This document shows, one piece after another, positions 9,079 to 17,887 of a stretch of DNA of 64,000 nt. The notes under the pieces are model-generated. The model saw only the letters and a program-made list of their open reading frames with translations. It did not search any database and was not told where the DNA came from. The stretch is from Pluralibacter gergoviae ATCC 33028 = NBRC 105706. GTDB taxonomy: Bacteria; Pseudomonadota; Gammaproteobacteria; Enterobacterales; Enterobacteriaceae. The position numbers and the translations under genes were made by a program. Position 1 is the first letter of the stretch. Every line of letters begins with the position of its first letter. Location: NCBI RefSeq assembly GCF_001598855.1, contig NZ_BCZS01000002.1, positions 310,001 through 374,000 on the forward strand, read 5' to 3'.

Positions 9079-10269
9079 ATGTCTGACACTATCCATAAAG
9101 AAGTCATTGTCCCGCAGCGTCTGGGCGCCGGGGAGCGCATCGCGATCACCCGCAAAATCCGCGACGCCATGCCGGTGATCCTGGCCGCGGTTGACCGCAA
9201 CCGCGACTACTTCGGCCAGCGTTTCCCGGATGCCGCCTGCAGGGACGGTGTTTATCCGATTATCGACAATCAGGAGTGGACCACCAGCTTCTGGACCGGC
9301 CAGCTGTGGCTGGCCTGGGAGTGGAGCGGCCAGCCCGCCTACCGCGCGCTGGCGGAGGAGCACGTGCGATCGTTTGGCGTACGTATCGCCAGGCGCGACC
9401 ATACCAACCATCACGATCTCGGCTTTCTCTACAGCCTCTCCTGCATCGCCGCCAACAAATTGACCGGCAGCCGTGAGGCGAAGTACATCGCCCTGCAGGC
9501 GGCAGAAGTACTGATGGAGCGCTACCACGAGAAGTGCGGCATTATTCAGGCCTGGGGCGAGCTCAACAACCCCGAGCAGCAGGGGCGGATGATCATCGAC
9601 TGCAATATGAATCTGCCGCTGCTCTACCAGGCGTCCTTAATGACCGGCGACGACCGCTACCGCCGCGCGGCCGAACAGCACATTGAGCAGGCCCGGCGCT
9701 ATATCGTGCGCGAGGACGGTTCCACTTTCCATACTTACTATATGGACGTGCGCACCGGCGAGCCGCGCTTTGGCAACACCCACCAGGGGTTCTCCGACGA
9801 CTCCTGCTGGTCGCGCGGCCAGGCGTGGGGCGTGTACGGTTTTCTGCTTAACTACCTCTACACCGGCGATGAAAAGCTGCTGGCGCTGAGCCAGACGCTG
9901 GCCAACTACTTTATCAACCGCCTGCCGGAAGATCTTATCTGCTACTGGGACCTGGCCCTGACCGATCCCCGCAGCGAGCGCGACAGCTCCGCCAGCGCCA
10001 TTCTGGCCTGCGGCCTGCTGGAGCTGGTGCGCCAGCTGCCGGTCAGCAACCCGGATCGCGAAAGCTACGAAGCGGTGGCGCTGCGCACCCTTGAGAAGAT
10101 GATTGACGACTATCTCAATAAGCAGCACCGGGCGGGCGAGGGACTTTTAAAGCATTCCGTGTACCACTTCAACGGGAACGTGGGCGTGAACGAGTGTTGT
10201 TCGTGGGGTGATTATTACCTTATGGAGGCCATAACCAGGGCGATGACATCCTGGAACAGCTATTGGTGA
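9079..10269 (+). CDS. GH88 unsaturated glucuronyl (or rhamnogalacturonyl) hydrolase
   Basis: Cytoplasmic GH88/GH105-type hydrolase of 396 residues. It hydrates the 4,5-unsaturated uronic acid left by polysaccharide lyases, releasing the sugar next to it. The family aspartates are visible in HHDLGFLYSLS (near residue 115) and in MIIDCNMNLPLLY (near residue 175). The Trp/His-rich active-site rim (NTHQGFSDDSCWSRGQAWGVYG) and the C-terminal NECCSWGDYYLMEA motif are intact. The substrate polymer (hyaluronan, chondroitin, pectin, ulvan) cannot be told. It is the last gene of the operon, followed by a strong terminator. Confidence 0.85.
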   Translation: MSDTIHKEVIVPQRLGAGERIAITRKIRDAMPVILAAVDRNRDYFGQRFPDAACRDGVYPIIDNQEWTTSFWTGQLWLAWEWSGQPAYRALAEEHVRSFGVRIARRDHTNHHDLGFLYSLSCIAANKLTGSREAKYIALQAAEVLMERYHEKCGIIQAWGELNNPEQQGRMIIDCNMNLPLLYQASLMTGDDRYRRAAEQHIEQARRYIVREDGSTFHTYYMDVRTGEPRFGNTHQGFSDDSCWSRGQAWGVYGFLLNYLYTGDEKLLALSQTLANYFINRLPEDLICYWDLALTDPRSERDSSASAILACGLLELVRQLPVSNPDRESYEAVALRTLEKMIDDYLNKQHRAGEGLLKHSVYHFNGNVGVNECCSWGDYYLMEAITRAMTSWNSYW

Positions 10270-10289
10270 TACGCGACAGGATGTTGCAG

Positions 10290-10345
10290 CGCCTGCATAT
10301 GCCACCCCGGTTCTGCGGAACCGGGATTGATGCAGGCGTTTTTTT
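10290..10345 (+). terminator. Rho-independent terminator after the GH88 operon
   Basis: Long hairpin: outer stem CGCCTGCAT (10290-10298) with ATGCAGGCG (10330-10338), inner stem CCCGGTTC/GAACCGGG, then a run of T. It lies between two converging genes and overlaps the stop of the yjiR-like gene. Confidence 0.85.
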
Positions 10346-11810
10346 ATTGTCTGAATCCGTTAATCGCGCCATTTGCCATCACAACACTTTCCTCCGGCGC
10401 CTCTATCGCCCGATAAATCGCCTCCCCAAGTTGCGCCATCACCGCCCGGTGCTTCTCGTCCGGCGGCAGGGCGCAGTTGATACGCAGGCAGTTGCGGTAC
10501 TTGCCGGAGGCGGAGAACAGCGAGCCGGGGGCCACCTGAATTTTCAGGCGCCGCAGCTGGGTGGCGACGCAGACCATATCGACCTCTTCCGGCAGCTCGA
10601 CCCACAGCATATAGCCGCCCTGCGGCCGGGTCAGGCAGATGCCACAGGGGAAATACTGGCGGCACCAGCCGCTGTAGATCTCGATATTTGCCTGATAAAT
10701 CTGGCGCATTTTACGCAGGTGGCGGTGATAGTGCCCTTCGCGCACGAAGGCCGCCACCGCCAGCTGGGTCGACGGTACGTTGGTGGCGCTGGCGGCATAC
10801 TTCATGTGCAGCACCCGGTCACGGTAGCGGCCCGGCACCACCCAGCCGACGCGCAGGCCCGGGGCCACGGTTTTGGTAAAGGAGCTGCACAGCAGCACCC
10901 GGCCGTCGATGTCCCAGGATTTGAGGGTGCGCGGGCGCGGATAGTCGTTGGCAAGCTCGCCGTAGATATCGTCTTCAAAAATGGCGATATCGTAGCGCTG
11001 GGCCAGCGACAGCACCTGGCGCTTGCGGGCGTCCGGCATTACAAAGCCGAGCGGATTGTTGCAGTTGGCGACGAGAATCACGCCTTTGATCGGCCACTGC
11101 TCGAGGGCCATCTCCAGCGCTTCGACGCTGATGCCGGTCTGCGGGTCGGTGGGGATCTCGATGGCCTTGATATCAAACCCGCGCAGCATCTGCATGGTGC
11201 CGTAGTAGCAGGGGGACTCAACCGCCACGATATCGCCCGGCTTGCAGACGGCCAGCAGGGCGATAGAGAGCGCCGCGTGGCAGCCGCTGGTCACGACGAT
11301 ATCGTCGGCGCCGGCGACCGTCCCGCCGTCGAGCATCAGGCGGGCGATCTGTTCGCGCAGCTCGCGGCGGCCGGGCAGCGAGTCGTAGCTGAAGATCTCG
11401 CCCGGATTGTGCTGGATAACCCGGCTCATCTCCCGCCACAGCGGCCGCAGCGTGGGCTGCTCAACGTCCGGCGAGCCGCCGCCGAAGGCGGTGATGGTTT
11501 TATCGTGCCGGGCATCGAGCATGGTCAGCACCTGATCCCACTGGGTCACCTCGACGGGCCGCTGGGCCGGACGGGTCATCGCCGGCACCGGCGGCAGCGC
11601 CTGGCGCGGGGCGACGAAATAGCCCGAGCGCGGCTGCGGCACAATGAGCCGACGGCTCTCCAGCAGCCGGTAGGCCTGCTGGACGGTGCTGATGCTGACG
11701 CCGTGCTGCCGGCTCAGCGTCCGGACCGACGGCAGCTTCTCCTTCTCGCCGTACAGCCCCTGCTCAATGCGCGCGGCAAGCAGGTCTGCCAGATGCTGGT
11801 ATCGGGTCAT
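10344..11810 (-). CDS. yjiR: MocR-type GntR/aminotransferase regulator, YjiR-like
   Basis: 488 residues. An N-terminal GntR winged helix (LPSVRTLSRQHGVSISTVQQAYRLL, residues about 25-50) is fused to a type-I aminotransferase fold. The PLP lysine is in SSFTKTVAPGLRVGW, and NCNNPLGFVMP and FEDDIYGEL are the usual cofactor-contact motifs. MocR proteins sense PLP or amino compounds. It is divergent from a DUF1127 gene, the same pairing as yjiR-yjiS in E. coli, which is why I use that name. Four ATACAGAT-type repeats lie in the shared promoter region. Confidence 0.8.
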   Translation of the reverse strand: MTRYQHLADLLAARIEQGLYGEKEKLPSVRTLSRQHGVSISTVQQAYRLLESRRLIVPQPRSGYFVAPRQALPPVPAMTRPAQRPVEVTQWDQVLTMLDARHDKTITAFGGGSPDVEQPTLRPLWREMSRVIQHNPGEIFSYDSLPGRRELREQIARLMLDGGTVAGADDIVVTSGCHAALSIALLAVCKPGDIVAVESPCYYGTMQMLRGFDIKAIEIPTDPQTGISVEALEMALEQWPIKGVILVANCNNPLGFVMPDARKRQVLSLAQRYDIAIFEDDIYGELANDYPRPRTLKSWDIDGRVLLCSSFTKTVAPGLRVGWVVPGRYRDRVLHMKYAASATNVPSTQLAVAAFVREGHYHRHLRKMRQIYQANIEIYSGWCRQYFPCGICLTRPQGGYMLWVELPEEVDMVCVATQLRRLKIQVAPGSLFSASGKYRNCLRINCALPPDEKHRAVMAQLGEAIYRAIEAPEESVVMANGAINGFRQ

Positions 11811-11830
11811 GCTGTATCCTCGCGTTTACC

Positions 11831-11932
11831 ATACAGATGCGGGTGAGCAGTACAGATAGAGATCCGTAGCGCCGTTCAGCGCCAGTATTACCCGATCTGT
11901 ATGTTAAAAAAAAGTATAATTTGAATCTGTAT
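11831..11932. promoter_or_regulatory. Four-copy ATACAGAT/ATCTGTAT operator array between yjiR and yjiS
   Basis: ATACAGAT at 11831-11838 and TACAGAT at 11851-11857 on one strand; ATCTGTAT at 11895-11902 and 11925-11932 in the opposite sense. A TATAAT element at 11915-11920, a good -10 for yjiS, lies between the last two. MocR regulators typically bind repeated half-sites in divergent promoters, so this is the probable YjiR operator. Confidence 0.65.
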
Positions 11933-11987
11933 TGCAACCTCCTCTTGCGGCGATGATAGCCCCACAGACGCGATGAGGAGGTGCAGC

Positions 11988-12152
11988 ATGGAGTACGACG
12001 TAAACCGGGCCAGACGGCCATTTATTTTCTATATTCTGCTGGGGCGCTGGCTGCGCCAGCAGTGGCGCATCTGGCACACCCGACGGGCGCTGAGACGCCT
12101 TAGCGATGAGCAGCTTAAAGACGTAGGTCTGCGCCGCGATGACGTGTGTTAA
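11988..12152 (+). CDS. yjiS: YjiS-like DUF1127 small protein
   Basis: Small basic protein of 54 residues with a strong ribosome site (GAGGAGG at 11974-11980). The C-terminal DUF1127 motif is visible: RRALRRLSDEQLKDVGLRRD. The N-terminal half is hydrophobic/Trp-rich (FYILLGRWLRQQWRIWH). DUF1127 proteins are RNA- or stress-linked small proteins in several proteobacteria; the role of this one is unknown. Confidence 0.85.
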   Translation: MEYDVNRARRPFIFYILLGRWLRQQWRIWHTRRALRRLSDEQLKDVGLRRDDVC

Positions 12153-12274
12153 CCCCGCCGCCCGGCTATCCTGCCGGGCAAATTTTATCCAATACCTGCG
12201 TTGTTAAATATCGTTCCTTGATACTTATCACGATAACTATTAAGTTAATAACCGTGATAAACAAGGGCGCAACA

Positions 12275-12724
12275 ATGACTGAAGATGAACTGTTTAACCG
12301 CCGCACGCTGGGGATGCGCATGGCGATGGTGGTGCGCCAGTGGCGGGCCATTATTGACGATGCCGTGACCGACACCGGCCTGACCCAGTCAAGCTGGACG
12401 GTGATGATGCAGCTCTCCCAGCTCGGGGATAACGTCTCGGTCAGCGAACTGGCGGAGGTGCAGGGCATTGAACTACCGCCGCTGATGCGTACCCTTGCCC
12501 AGCTTGAAAAGCAGGGCTACCTGCTGCGTACGATATCGCCGTACGACAAGCGCTGCCGCCTGCTGCAGCTGACGCCGAAGGGGCGCGCGCTGCTGCAAAC
12601 GCTAACCGAGGTTATCGAAGCGTCCCAGCAGCGGGTAACACAAAACATTCCCGCTGCGGATATGGACACCTTCAGCAATACGCTCAACCAGCTCGCCTGC
12701 AATATGCGCCACCTGCGCAAATAA
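12275..12724 (+). CDS. MarR-family regulator of the adjacent efflux genes
   Basis: 149-residue winged-helix protein. Recognition region VSVSELAEVQGIELPPLMRTLAQLEKQGYL, wing TISPYDKRCRLLQLTPKG, as in SlyA/MarR regulators. The ATG at 12275 is chosen; residues upstream of it are not MarR-like. It precedes the HlyD-like gene by 18 bases in the same direction, so it probably autoregulates an operon exporting an organic-acid or aromatic compound. Confidence 0.8.
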   Translation: MTEDELFNRRTLGMRMAMVVRQWRAIIDDAVTDTGLTQSSWTVMMQLSQLGDNVSVSELAEVQGIELPPLMRTLAQLEKQGYLLRTISPYDKRCRLLQLTPKGRALLQTLTEVIEASQQRVTQNIPAADMDTFSNTLNQLACNMRHLRK

Positions 12725-12742
12725 CGATAAAAGACAGTAAAC

Positions 12743-13810
12743 ATGATGACGCCTGAACAGAAGTTTGCCCGCTGGGTGCGGGTCAGTATTGCCATCTTCC
12801 TGCTGATGTTCGGCTGGTTTATCCTCGCCGACATCTGGATCCCGCTGACGCCGGACTCCACCGTCATGCGCGGGGTGACGCCGGTCTCCTCAAGGGTTTC
12901 CGGCTACGTCTCCCGCGTCTACGTGCACAACAACAGCGCGGTGAAGCAGGGCGATCTGCTCTACGAACTGGATCCGACGCCGTTTATCAATCGCGTCGAG
13001 GCGGCGACCATCGCCCTTGAGCAGGCCCGGCTCAGTAATCAGCAGCTGGATGCGCAGATAGCCGCCCAGCGGGCGAACCTGAAAACCGCCGAGCTGAACG
13101 CCCGCAACGATCGGGTCACCTTCGAGCGCTACCAGCGGCTCGGCAAGATGCAGAACGTGTCGCAGCAGGATCTCGACCGGGTGCGCACCACCTGGCAGAG
13201 CAGCGAGCAGGCGATAAGCCAGCTGCGGGCGACCATCCGCAATCTGCAGATCCAGCGCGGCGAGTCGGATGAGGATCGCAACGTGACCATCCAGAAGTAC
13301 CGCAACGCGCTGGAGCAGGCGCAGCTCGATCTCGGCTGGGCGCAGGTGCGGGCGGAGACCGACGGTACCGTCAGCAACCTGCAGCTTAATCCTGGGGTGT
13401 ATGCGTCGGCGGGCACTGCGGTGCTGGCGCTGGTCAGCGAACGTAACGACATCGTGGCCGACTTCCGTGAAAAGAGTCTGCGCCACACCCGGCCCGGCAC
13501 CGACGCGGCGGTGGTGTTTGACGCCCTGCCGGGCAAGGTGTTCCGCGCCCACGTTTCCAGCCGCGATGCCGGGGTGCTGGCCGGACAGGAGGCGGTTAGC
13601 GGCCAGCTGTCGCAGCCGGAGACCTCCAACCGCTGGGTGCGCGACGCCCAGCGGATGCGCATTCACGTGGTGCTCGACGAGCCGCTGGATATTCAGCTGC
13701 CCACCGGCGCGCGGGCCACGGTACAGCTCTATAACCGCGAAGGTCCGCTGGCGAGCTTCTGCGCCGGGCTGCAGATCCGCCTGATCAGCATTCTCCACTA
13801 TGTCTACTAA
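12743..13810 (+). CDS. HlyD/EmrA-type membrane fusion protein
   Basis: Periplasmic adaptor of 355 residues. One N-terminal membrane anchor (SIAIFLLMFGWFILADIWIPL), then the barrel-sandwich start VSSRVSGYVSRVYVHNNSAVKQGDLLYELD, a long coiled coil (residues about 90-195) and the C-terminal barrel (LDLGWAQVRAETDGTVSNL). It bridges an inner-membrane pump to the outer membrane. It overlaps the next gene by 11 bases, implying translational coupling. Confidence 0.85.
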   Translation: MMTPEQKFARWVRVSIAIFLLMFGWFILADIWIPLTPDSTVMRGVTPVSSRVSGYVSRVYVHNNSAVKQGDLLYELDPTPFINRVEAATIALEQARLSNQQLDAQIAAQRANLKTAELNARNDRVTFERYQRLGKMQNVSQQDLDRVRTTWQSSEQAISQLRATIRNLQIQRGESDEDRNVTIQKYRNALEQAQLDLGWAQVRAETDGTVSNLQLNPGVYASAGTAVLALVSERNDIVADFREKSLRHTRPGTDAAVVFDALPGKVFRAHVSSRDAGVLAGQEAVSGQLSQPETSNRWVRDAQRMRIHVVLDEPLDIQLPTGARATVQLYNREGPLASFCAGLQIRLISILHYVY

Positions 13811-14900
13811 TAAGATGGACTCGATCAATACCCTGGCGCGGGTCTTCACGCCCCACGACAACGTGATGTTCACCGCCAACGACTTTCGTCAGACCCTGCG
13901 CATTGCCTTTGCCGGGACCATCGCCCTGAGCATCTCCACCTTTTATAACGTGCAGTTCGGCGTCTTCTATGTGGTTTATCCGGTGATGCTGCTGTCGCTG
14001 GTGCCGGTATTTAGCGCCCACGTCGCCCGGCAGTTTATCGCCAGCGCGGCGGTGAACTGCGTCGAAATGGTGCTGATTGCCGGCTATCTTTCACGCTGGC
14101 CGGTTATCATGACGATGGTGGTTTTTGCCCTCTACACGATACGTTTTCGCTTTATGAGCAAGGGGCCGCTGTTCCTCTTCGGTTCGATGGGCGTGGTGTG
14201 TCAGAGCACGATGCTCAACTTTATGAGCTATTCGACCAACAGCTGGCACACGCTGCTGTTTTCCAATATGGAGGCCTGCCTGCTGGCGGTGGCGCTCAGC
14301 GCGCTGATGAACTACCTCCTGCCGGACGTTGAGCCGCGCCAGCCGCCGCCGCGCATTGAGAAAGACGCCGCCCGTATCCGCCACGAATATCTGCTGGCCG
14401 GCACGGTGGCGACCATTAACTTCGTGGTATTTCAGGTGTGCGATCTCAGCGATTCGCTGTCGGCGCTGATGGCCAGCATTCTGGTGCTGTTTCCGATGAC
14501 CTATCGCGGCGCGGTGCTCAGCTCCCTGTGGCGGGTGGTCGGCGTGGCGCTGTCGTGCCTCTATATCCTGCTGGTGCAGATCCTGCTCTACGATCACAGC
14601 AGCCACATGGTGCTGATGATGCCGCTGATCGGCCTCGGCCTTGCCTTCAGCGCCCGGCTGCACGTAATGGAGAAGGTCGGGGCCGGGGTGGGTTTTTCGA
14701 GCATCACCACCATCGGCATTATGTTCGGGCAGAATATGCATCCGGAGCAGGACCTGGTGTTCAGCGATCTCTATCGCGTCGCCTCGGTCACCGTTTCGCT
14801 GCTGGTCACCCTCACGGTGGTATTTCTGGTCCACCGGATCCTCAATCTCTTCGCGCCGACGCGGTTTATCGTCACCGACCCGGCGCAGGCGGCGAAATAG
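13800..14900 (+). CDS. DUF2955 / FUSC-like inner-membrane efflux component
   Basis: Integral membrane protein of 366 residues with two blocks of about five hydrophobic helices separated by a cytoplasmic stretch (DVEPRQPPPRIEKDAARIRHEY). This is the duplicated layout of FUSC/AaeB-like proteins and DUF2955. Coupled to the HlyD partner upstream; together with the MarR gene they form a three-gene export operon. The substrate is unknown. Confidence 0.75.
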   Translation: MSTNKMDSINTLARVFTPHDNVMFTANDFRQTLRIAFAGTIALSISTFYNVQFGVFYVVYPVMLLSLVPVFSAHVARQFIASAAVNCVEMVLIAGYLSRWPVIMTMVVFALYTIRFRFMSKGPLFLFGSMGVVCQSTMLNFMSYSTNSWHTLLFSNMEACLLAVALSALMNYLLPDVEPRQPPPRIEKDAARIRHEYLLAGTVATINFVVFQVCDLSDSLSALMASILVLFPMTYRGAVLSSLWRVVGVALSCLYILLVQILLYDHSSHMVLMMPLIGLGLAFSARLHVMEKVGAGVGFSSITTIGIMFGQNMHPEQDLVFSDLYRVASVTVSLLVTLTVVFLVHRILNLFAPTRFIVTDPAQAAK

Positions 14901-15020
14901 CCTCGGACAGCCACCTTTGTGGAACAGAGGATAAAGCCGCTGAAAAAGAGGGATGCGCTGGTGATGAATAACAACAGCGGGGGGTTGCCGGAGAGCCGCT
15001 ATTCATTCTAAGAGATACGG

Positions 15021-15044
15021 GCCTGAACGCCGGCGCGTTCAGGC
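15021..15044. terminator. Hairpin between converging efflux operon and hpaC
   Basis: 10-bp perfect stem GCCTGAACGC / GCGTTCAGGC with a CGGC loop between two convergent transcription units. There is no clear U-run, so termination is inferred from position. Confidence 0.5.
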
Positions 15045-15053
15045 CTGAGGGCG

Positions 15054-15563
15054 TTATGCCGTTTCTGCGGCCAGCATGACCGGATGAAATTGCCGCCGGA
15101 AATAGATCAGGCCGTGCCCGTCGTCGCTGAGGATAATATTCTCGATCTCCACCAGATAGACAAGGTGCGTGCCGATGGTCTGCACCTGGCTGATTTTGCC
15201 CTCCAGGCTCGCCAGCGCGCCCTTCAGTACCGGTTGCTTCAGCGGGCCGCGCTGCCAGCAGGATTGACTGAAGCGCTCGGCCATCGCCATCCCGGTCATC
15301 CCGGCAAAGTGGCGCGCCATCAGCTCCTGCTCATGGTTGAGTACGTTTACGCACATCCTGCCGTTGCCCCGGAACACCGGGTTCATGGCGCTGCTGGCGT
15401 TAATGCACACCATCAGCGACGGCGGCGTATCGGTTACCGAGCAGACGGCGGTGGCGGTGATCCCGCACTGGCCCGCTTTCCCTTCGGTAGTGACAATATT
15501 GACCGCCGCCGACAGGCTGGCCATGGCCTCGCGAAAGCGCAGGCGCTGTTCATCCAGTTGCAT
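15054..15563 (-). CDS. hpaC: 4-hydroxyphenylacetate 3-monooxygenase, flavin reductase component
   Basis: 169-residue NADH:flavin oxidoreductase that supplies FADH2 to HpaB. It shows the flavin reductase-like fold signatures: FREAMASLSAAVNIVTTEG, GITATAVCSVTDTPPSLMVCIN (flavin phosphate loop), CVNVLNHEQE and LVYLVEIENI. Its start lies 15 bases after the hpaB stop, in the same operon. These two genes are cut off from the rest of the hpa cluster by a mobile island. Confidence 0.93.
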   Translation of the reverse strand: MQLDEQRLRFREAMASLSAAVNIVTTEGKAGQCGITATAVCSVTDTPPSLMVCINASSAMNPVFRGNGRMCVNVLNHEQELMARHFAGMTGMAMAERFSQSCWQRGPLKQPVLKGALASLEGKISQVQTIGTHLVYLVEIENIILSDDGHGLIYFRRQFHPVMLAAETA

Positions 15564-15578
15564 AGCTTTCTCCCGCCG

Positions 15579-17141
15579 CTATTTCAGCAGCTTATCGAGC
15601 ATGTTGATATCGGTATTATTGTGCAGGTGCGGCACGGTCCAGCCGTGCTGATCGTATTCCGCCAGGCAGCGGTCGACCATCGCCATCATTTTGTCCATGT
15701 TGCCGGAGGTCTGCGCCTGGCGCAGGCACTGCAGGCGTACCTCGTCCTGGCTGCCGGAGTAGTTGATCTCGTACAGCTCGTGGCGGCCGCCGAACTCGCT
15801 GCCGATGGCGTCCCACATCAGCTTGAGGATCTTGATCCGCTCTACGTGATCCATGCCGTTCGACCCGCGCACGTACTTCGCCAGGTACTTATCGATCTGC
15901 GGGTTATGCAGATCCCGGGCGCTGGACGGCAGGTAGATAAGGCCGCTGGTGACGTTGCGCTCAATGATATTTTTGATCTTGGCGTAGGCCATCGGGGCCA
16001 TCACGCGGTAGGTCTGCAGTGCGGCGTGGTCCGGCAGGTACGCGCCGTTAACCCACGGCGTCGCCTCCGAGCACATGGAATCACTCAGCGCCCAGAACAT
16101 GTTGCGCCAGGCCACCACCTCGCCGAGATCCGCCTGCACGCCGCGAAACTCGGCGGTACCGGTGCACTCCAGCGACTTTTTCAGCAGGGCGGTAATGAAG
16201 TCCAGCTTGACGCCCAGGCGCACGCAGGCCTGCAGCGGGTACATGCGAGCGAAGCCGCCCTCCATGCTCCAGCGGCGGCAGCGGTCGAAATCGCGGTAGA
16301 TCAGCACGTTTTCCCACGGGATCAGCACATTATCCATCACCAGGATCGCGTCGTTCTCGTCGAAGCGGCTGGAGAGCGGGTAGTCGTAAGGCGAACCGGT
16401 CGCACCGGCCACCATCTCGTAGGAGGCGCGGGAGATAAGCTTCACGCCGTCGGCATCCATCGGGGCGACGAACATCAGCGCGAAGTCGGGATTCTCGCCC
16501 ATCACCTGGGCAGAGCCGAAGCCTATCATGTTGTAGTGGGTCAGGGCCGAGTTGGTGGCCACCACCTTCGCGCCGCTGACGATAATCCCGGCGTCGGTCT
16601 CTTTTTCTACCTTAATGAAAACGTCCTTCACCTCATCGGCGGGTTTGTGGCGGTCGATAGGCGGGTTCACGATGGCGTGGTTAAAGTAGAGCCCGCACTC
16701 CTGAATGCGGGTGTACCAGTTGCGGGCGTTCTGCTCGAACTGGCCGTAAAAGCCGGGATTTGCGCCGAGCGCGCTGCCAAACGCCGCCTTGTAGTCCGGC
16801 GTGCGGCCCATCCAGCCGTAGCTCAGGCGCGACCATTCGGCGATGGCGTCGCGCTGCTGGCGCAGGTCGTCGGCACTTTTCGCCACCCGGAAAAACTTAT
16901 GCGTATAGCCGCCGCTGCCGGTGTCGGTATTCCAGCACAGGCTGTCCTGCATCTCCGGTTTGTGCAGGGCGTCGTAGAGCTGGGCCACCGAGGCGGCGGC
17001 ATTGCGGAACGCCGGATGGGTGGTAACGTCTTTCACGCGCTCGCCGTAAATATAGATCTCGCGGCCGTCCTGCAGGCTCTTCAGGTACTCTTCTCCGGTC
17101 AGCGGACGTCTGGCATCACTACGGTAATCTTCTGGTTTCAT
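15579..17141 (-). CDS. hpaB: 4-hydroxyphenylacetate 3-monooxygenase, oxygenase component
   Basis: FADH2-dependent hydroxylase of 520 residues, the standard length. It converts 4-hydroxyphenylacetate to 3,4-dihydroxyphenylacetate. N-terminus (MKPEDYRSDARRPLTGEEYLKSL), the central SRASYEMVAGATGSPYDYPL region and the acyl-CoA-dehydrogenase-like C-terminal helices match HpaB. In E. coli W the hpaBC promoter is activated by HpaA. Here hpaA is 14.4 kb away beyond the island, so control would have to act in trans. The 296 bp upstream are shared with the divergent Rhs chaperone gene. Confidence 0.95.
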   Translation of the reverse strand: MKPEDYRSDARRPLTGEEYLKSLQDGREIYIYGERVKDVTTHPAFRNAAASVAQLYDALHKPEMQDSLCWNTDTGSGGYTHKFFRVAKSADDLRQQRDAIAEWSRLSYGWMGRTPDYKAAFGSALGANPGFYGQFEQNARNWYTRIQECGLYFNHAIVNPPIDRHKPADEVKDVFIKVEKETDAGIIVSGAKVVATNSALTHYNMIGFGSAQVMGENPDFALMFVAPMDADGVKLISRASYEMVAGATGSPYDYPLSSRFDENDAILVMDNVLIPWENVLIYRDFDRCRRWSMEGGFARMYPLQACVRLGVKLDFITALLKKSLECTGTAEFRGVQADLGEVVAWRNMFWALSDSMCSEATPWVNGAYLPDHAALQTYRVMAPMAYAKIKNIIERNVTSGLIYLPSSARDLHNPQIDKYLAKYVRGSNGMDHVERIKILKLMWDAIGSEFGGRHELYEINYSGSQDEVRLQCLRQAQTSGNMDKMMAMVDRCLAEYDQHGWTVPHLHNNTDINMLDKLLK

Positions 17142-17437
17142 TGCAGGCCTCGGGTCATCGGATTTAATGTTAAATTTATGTTTTGTTTTTGTTGTCTAAT
17201 TGAAGGCGCTAAGGCGCGCGCCGTGAAGAGACGTTTCGGGCGATAGCGGGTACTTTTCACCAGCGGAGAGGGTCGGCGTGGGAAAGTGTGCGCGGGATCG
17301 GATGGGTGGGGGGAGCGAACCATTTTGCTTAGCGGTTTTGTGCGCACAGGGCGGCGATTTTCGGAGCGCCGGCGATTTTATTTTCACGTCACTTTATGCG
17401 ATGCTCGGGCCCTGATTACGTAAAAGGACCTTGCATA

Positions 17438-17887
17438 ATGCCTGATTACGCCCGCTGCGCCTTCAGCGAAGGCAGCGTCGCCCTGCCGGAAGGCTACCGC
17501 GACCGTACCGTTAACGTGCTGCTGGCCGGTGACGATTTTTCACCTTCCGTCAACATTTCCCGCGATGGGTTGCATGCGGATGAGACGCTCGCCGACTACA
17601 TTGACCGCCAGCTCGAGTCTCTGTCGAAGGCGCTTAAGGGCTGGGTTCTGAAGGGGCGCGATCCTGCCGCCCTCGGCGGTAGCGTGCACCGCGGTGAGCG
17701 CGTCACCGCCAGCTACCTGCGCGACGGCAAGCGCATCTGGCAGCAGCAGGCGGTGTTTGCCCTGCCGGATGGACCGGTACTGGTCTTTACCCTGGCCCAT
17801 ACCCGCAAGCTGACCCCGGACGACGAAGCGCTGCTGGCGCAGGTGCTGGACAGCTGGCAGCCGCCGCAGGAGAACCTCGGTGGGTGA
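17438..17887 (+). CDS. EagR/DcrB-like (DUF1795) chaperone for the Rhs effector
   Basis: 149 residues with the DcrB/DUF1795 fold pattern (CAFSEGSVALPEGYRDRTVN, then beta strands and ADETLADYIDRQLESL). Genes of this family directly upstream of PAAR-Rhs effectors encode Eag chaperones that shield the effector's N-terminal transmembrane segments before loading on VgrG. It overlaps the rhs start by 8 bases, a strong sign of coupling. The ATG at 17438 is chosen over an upstream one at 17396 because the family begins near this Met. Confidence 0.8.
   Translation: MPDYARCAFSEGSVALPEGYRDRTVNVLLAGDDFSPSVNISRDGLHADETLADYIDRQLESLSKALKGWVLKGRDPAALGGSVHRGERVTASYLRDGKRIWQQQAVFALPDGPVLVFTLAHTRKLTPDDEALLAQVLDSWQPPQENLGG

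Noticed and set aside
15084..17246. 720-codon open frame antisense to hpaB and hpaC
   Set aside because: Composition artefact of GC-rich coding DNA; hpaB and hpaC are certain on the other strand.
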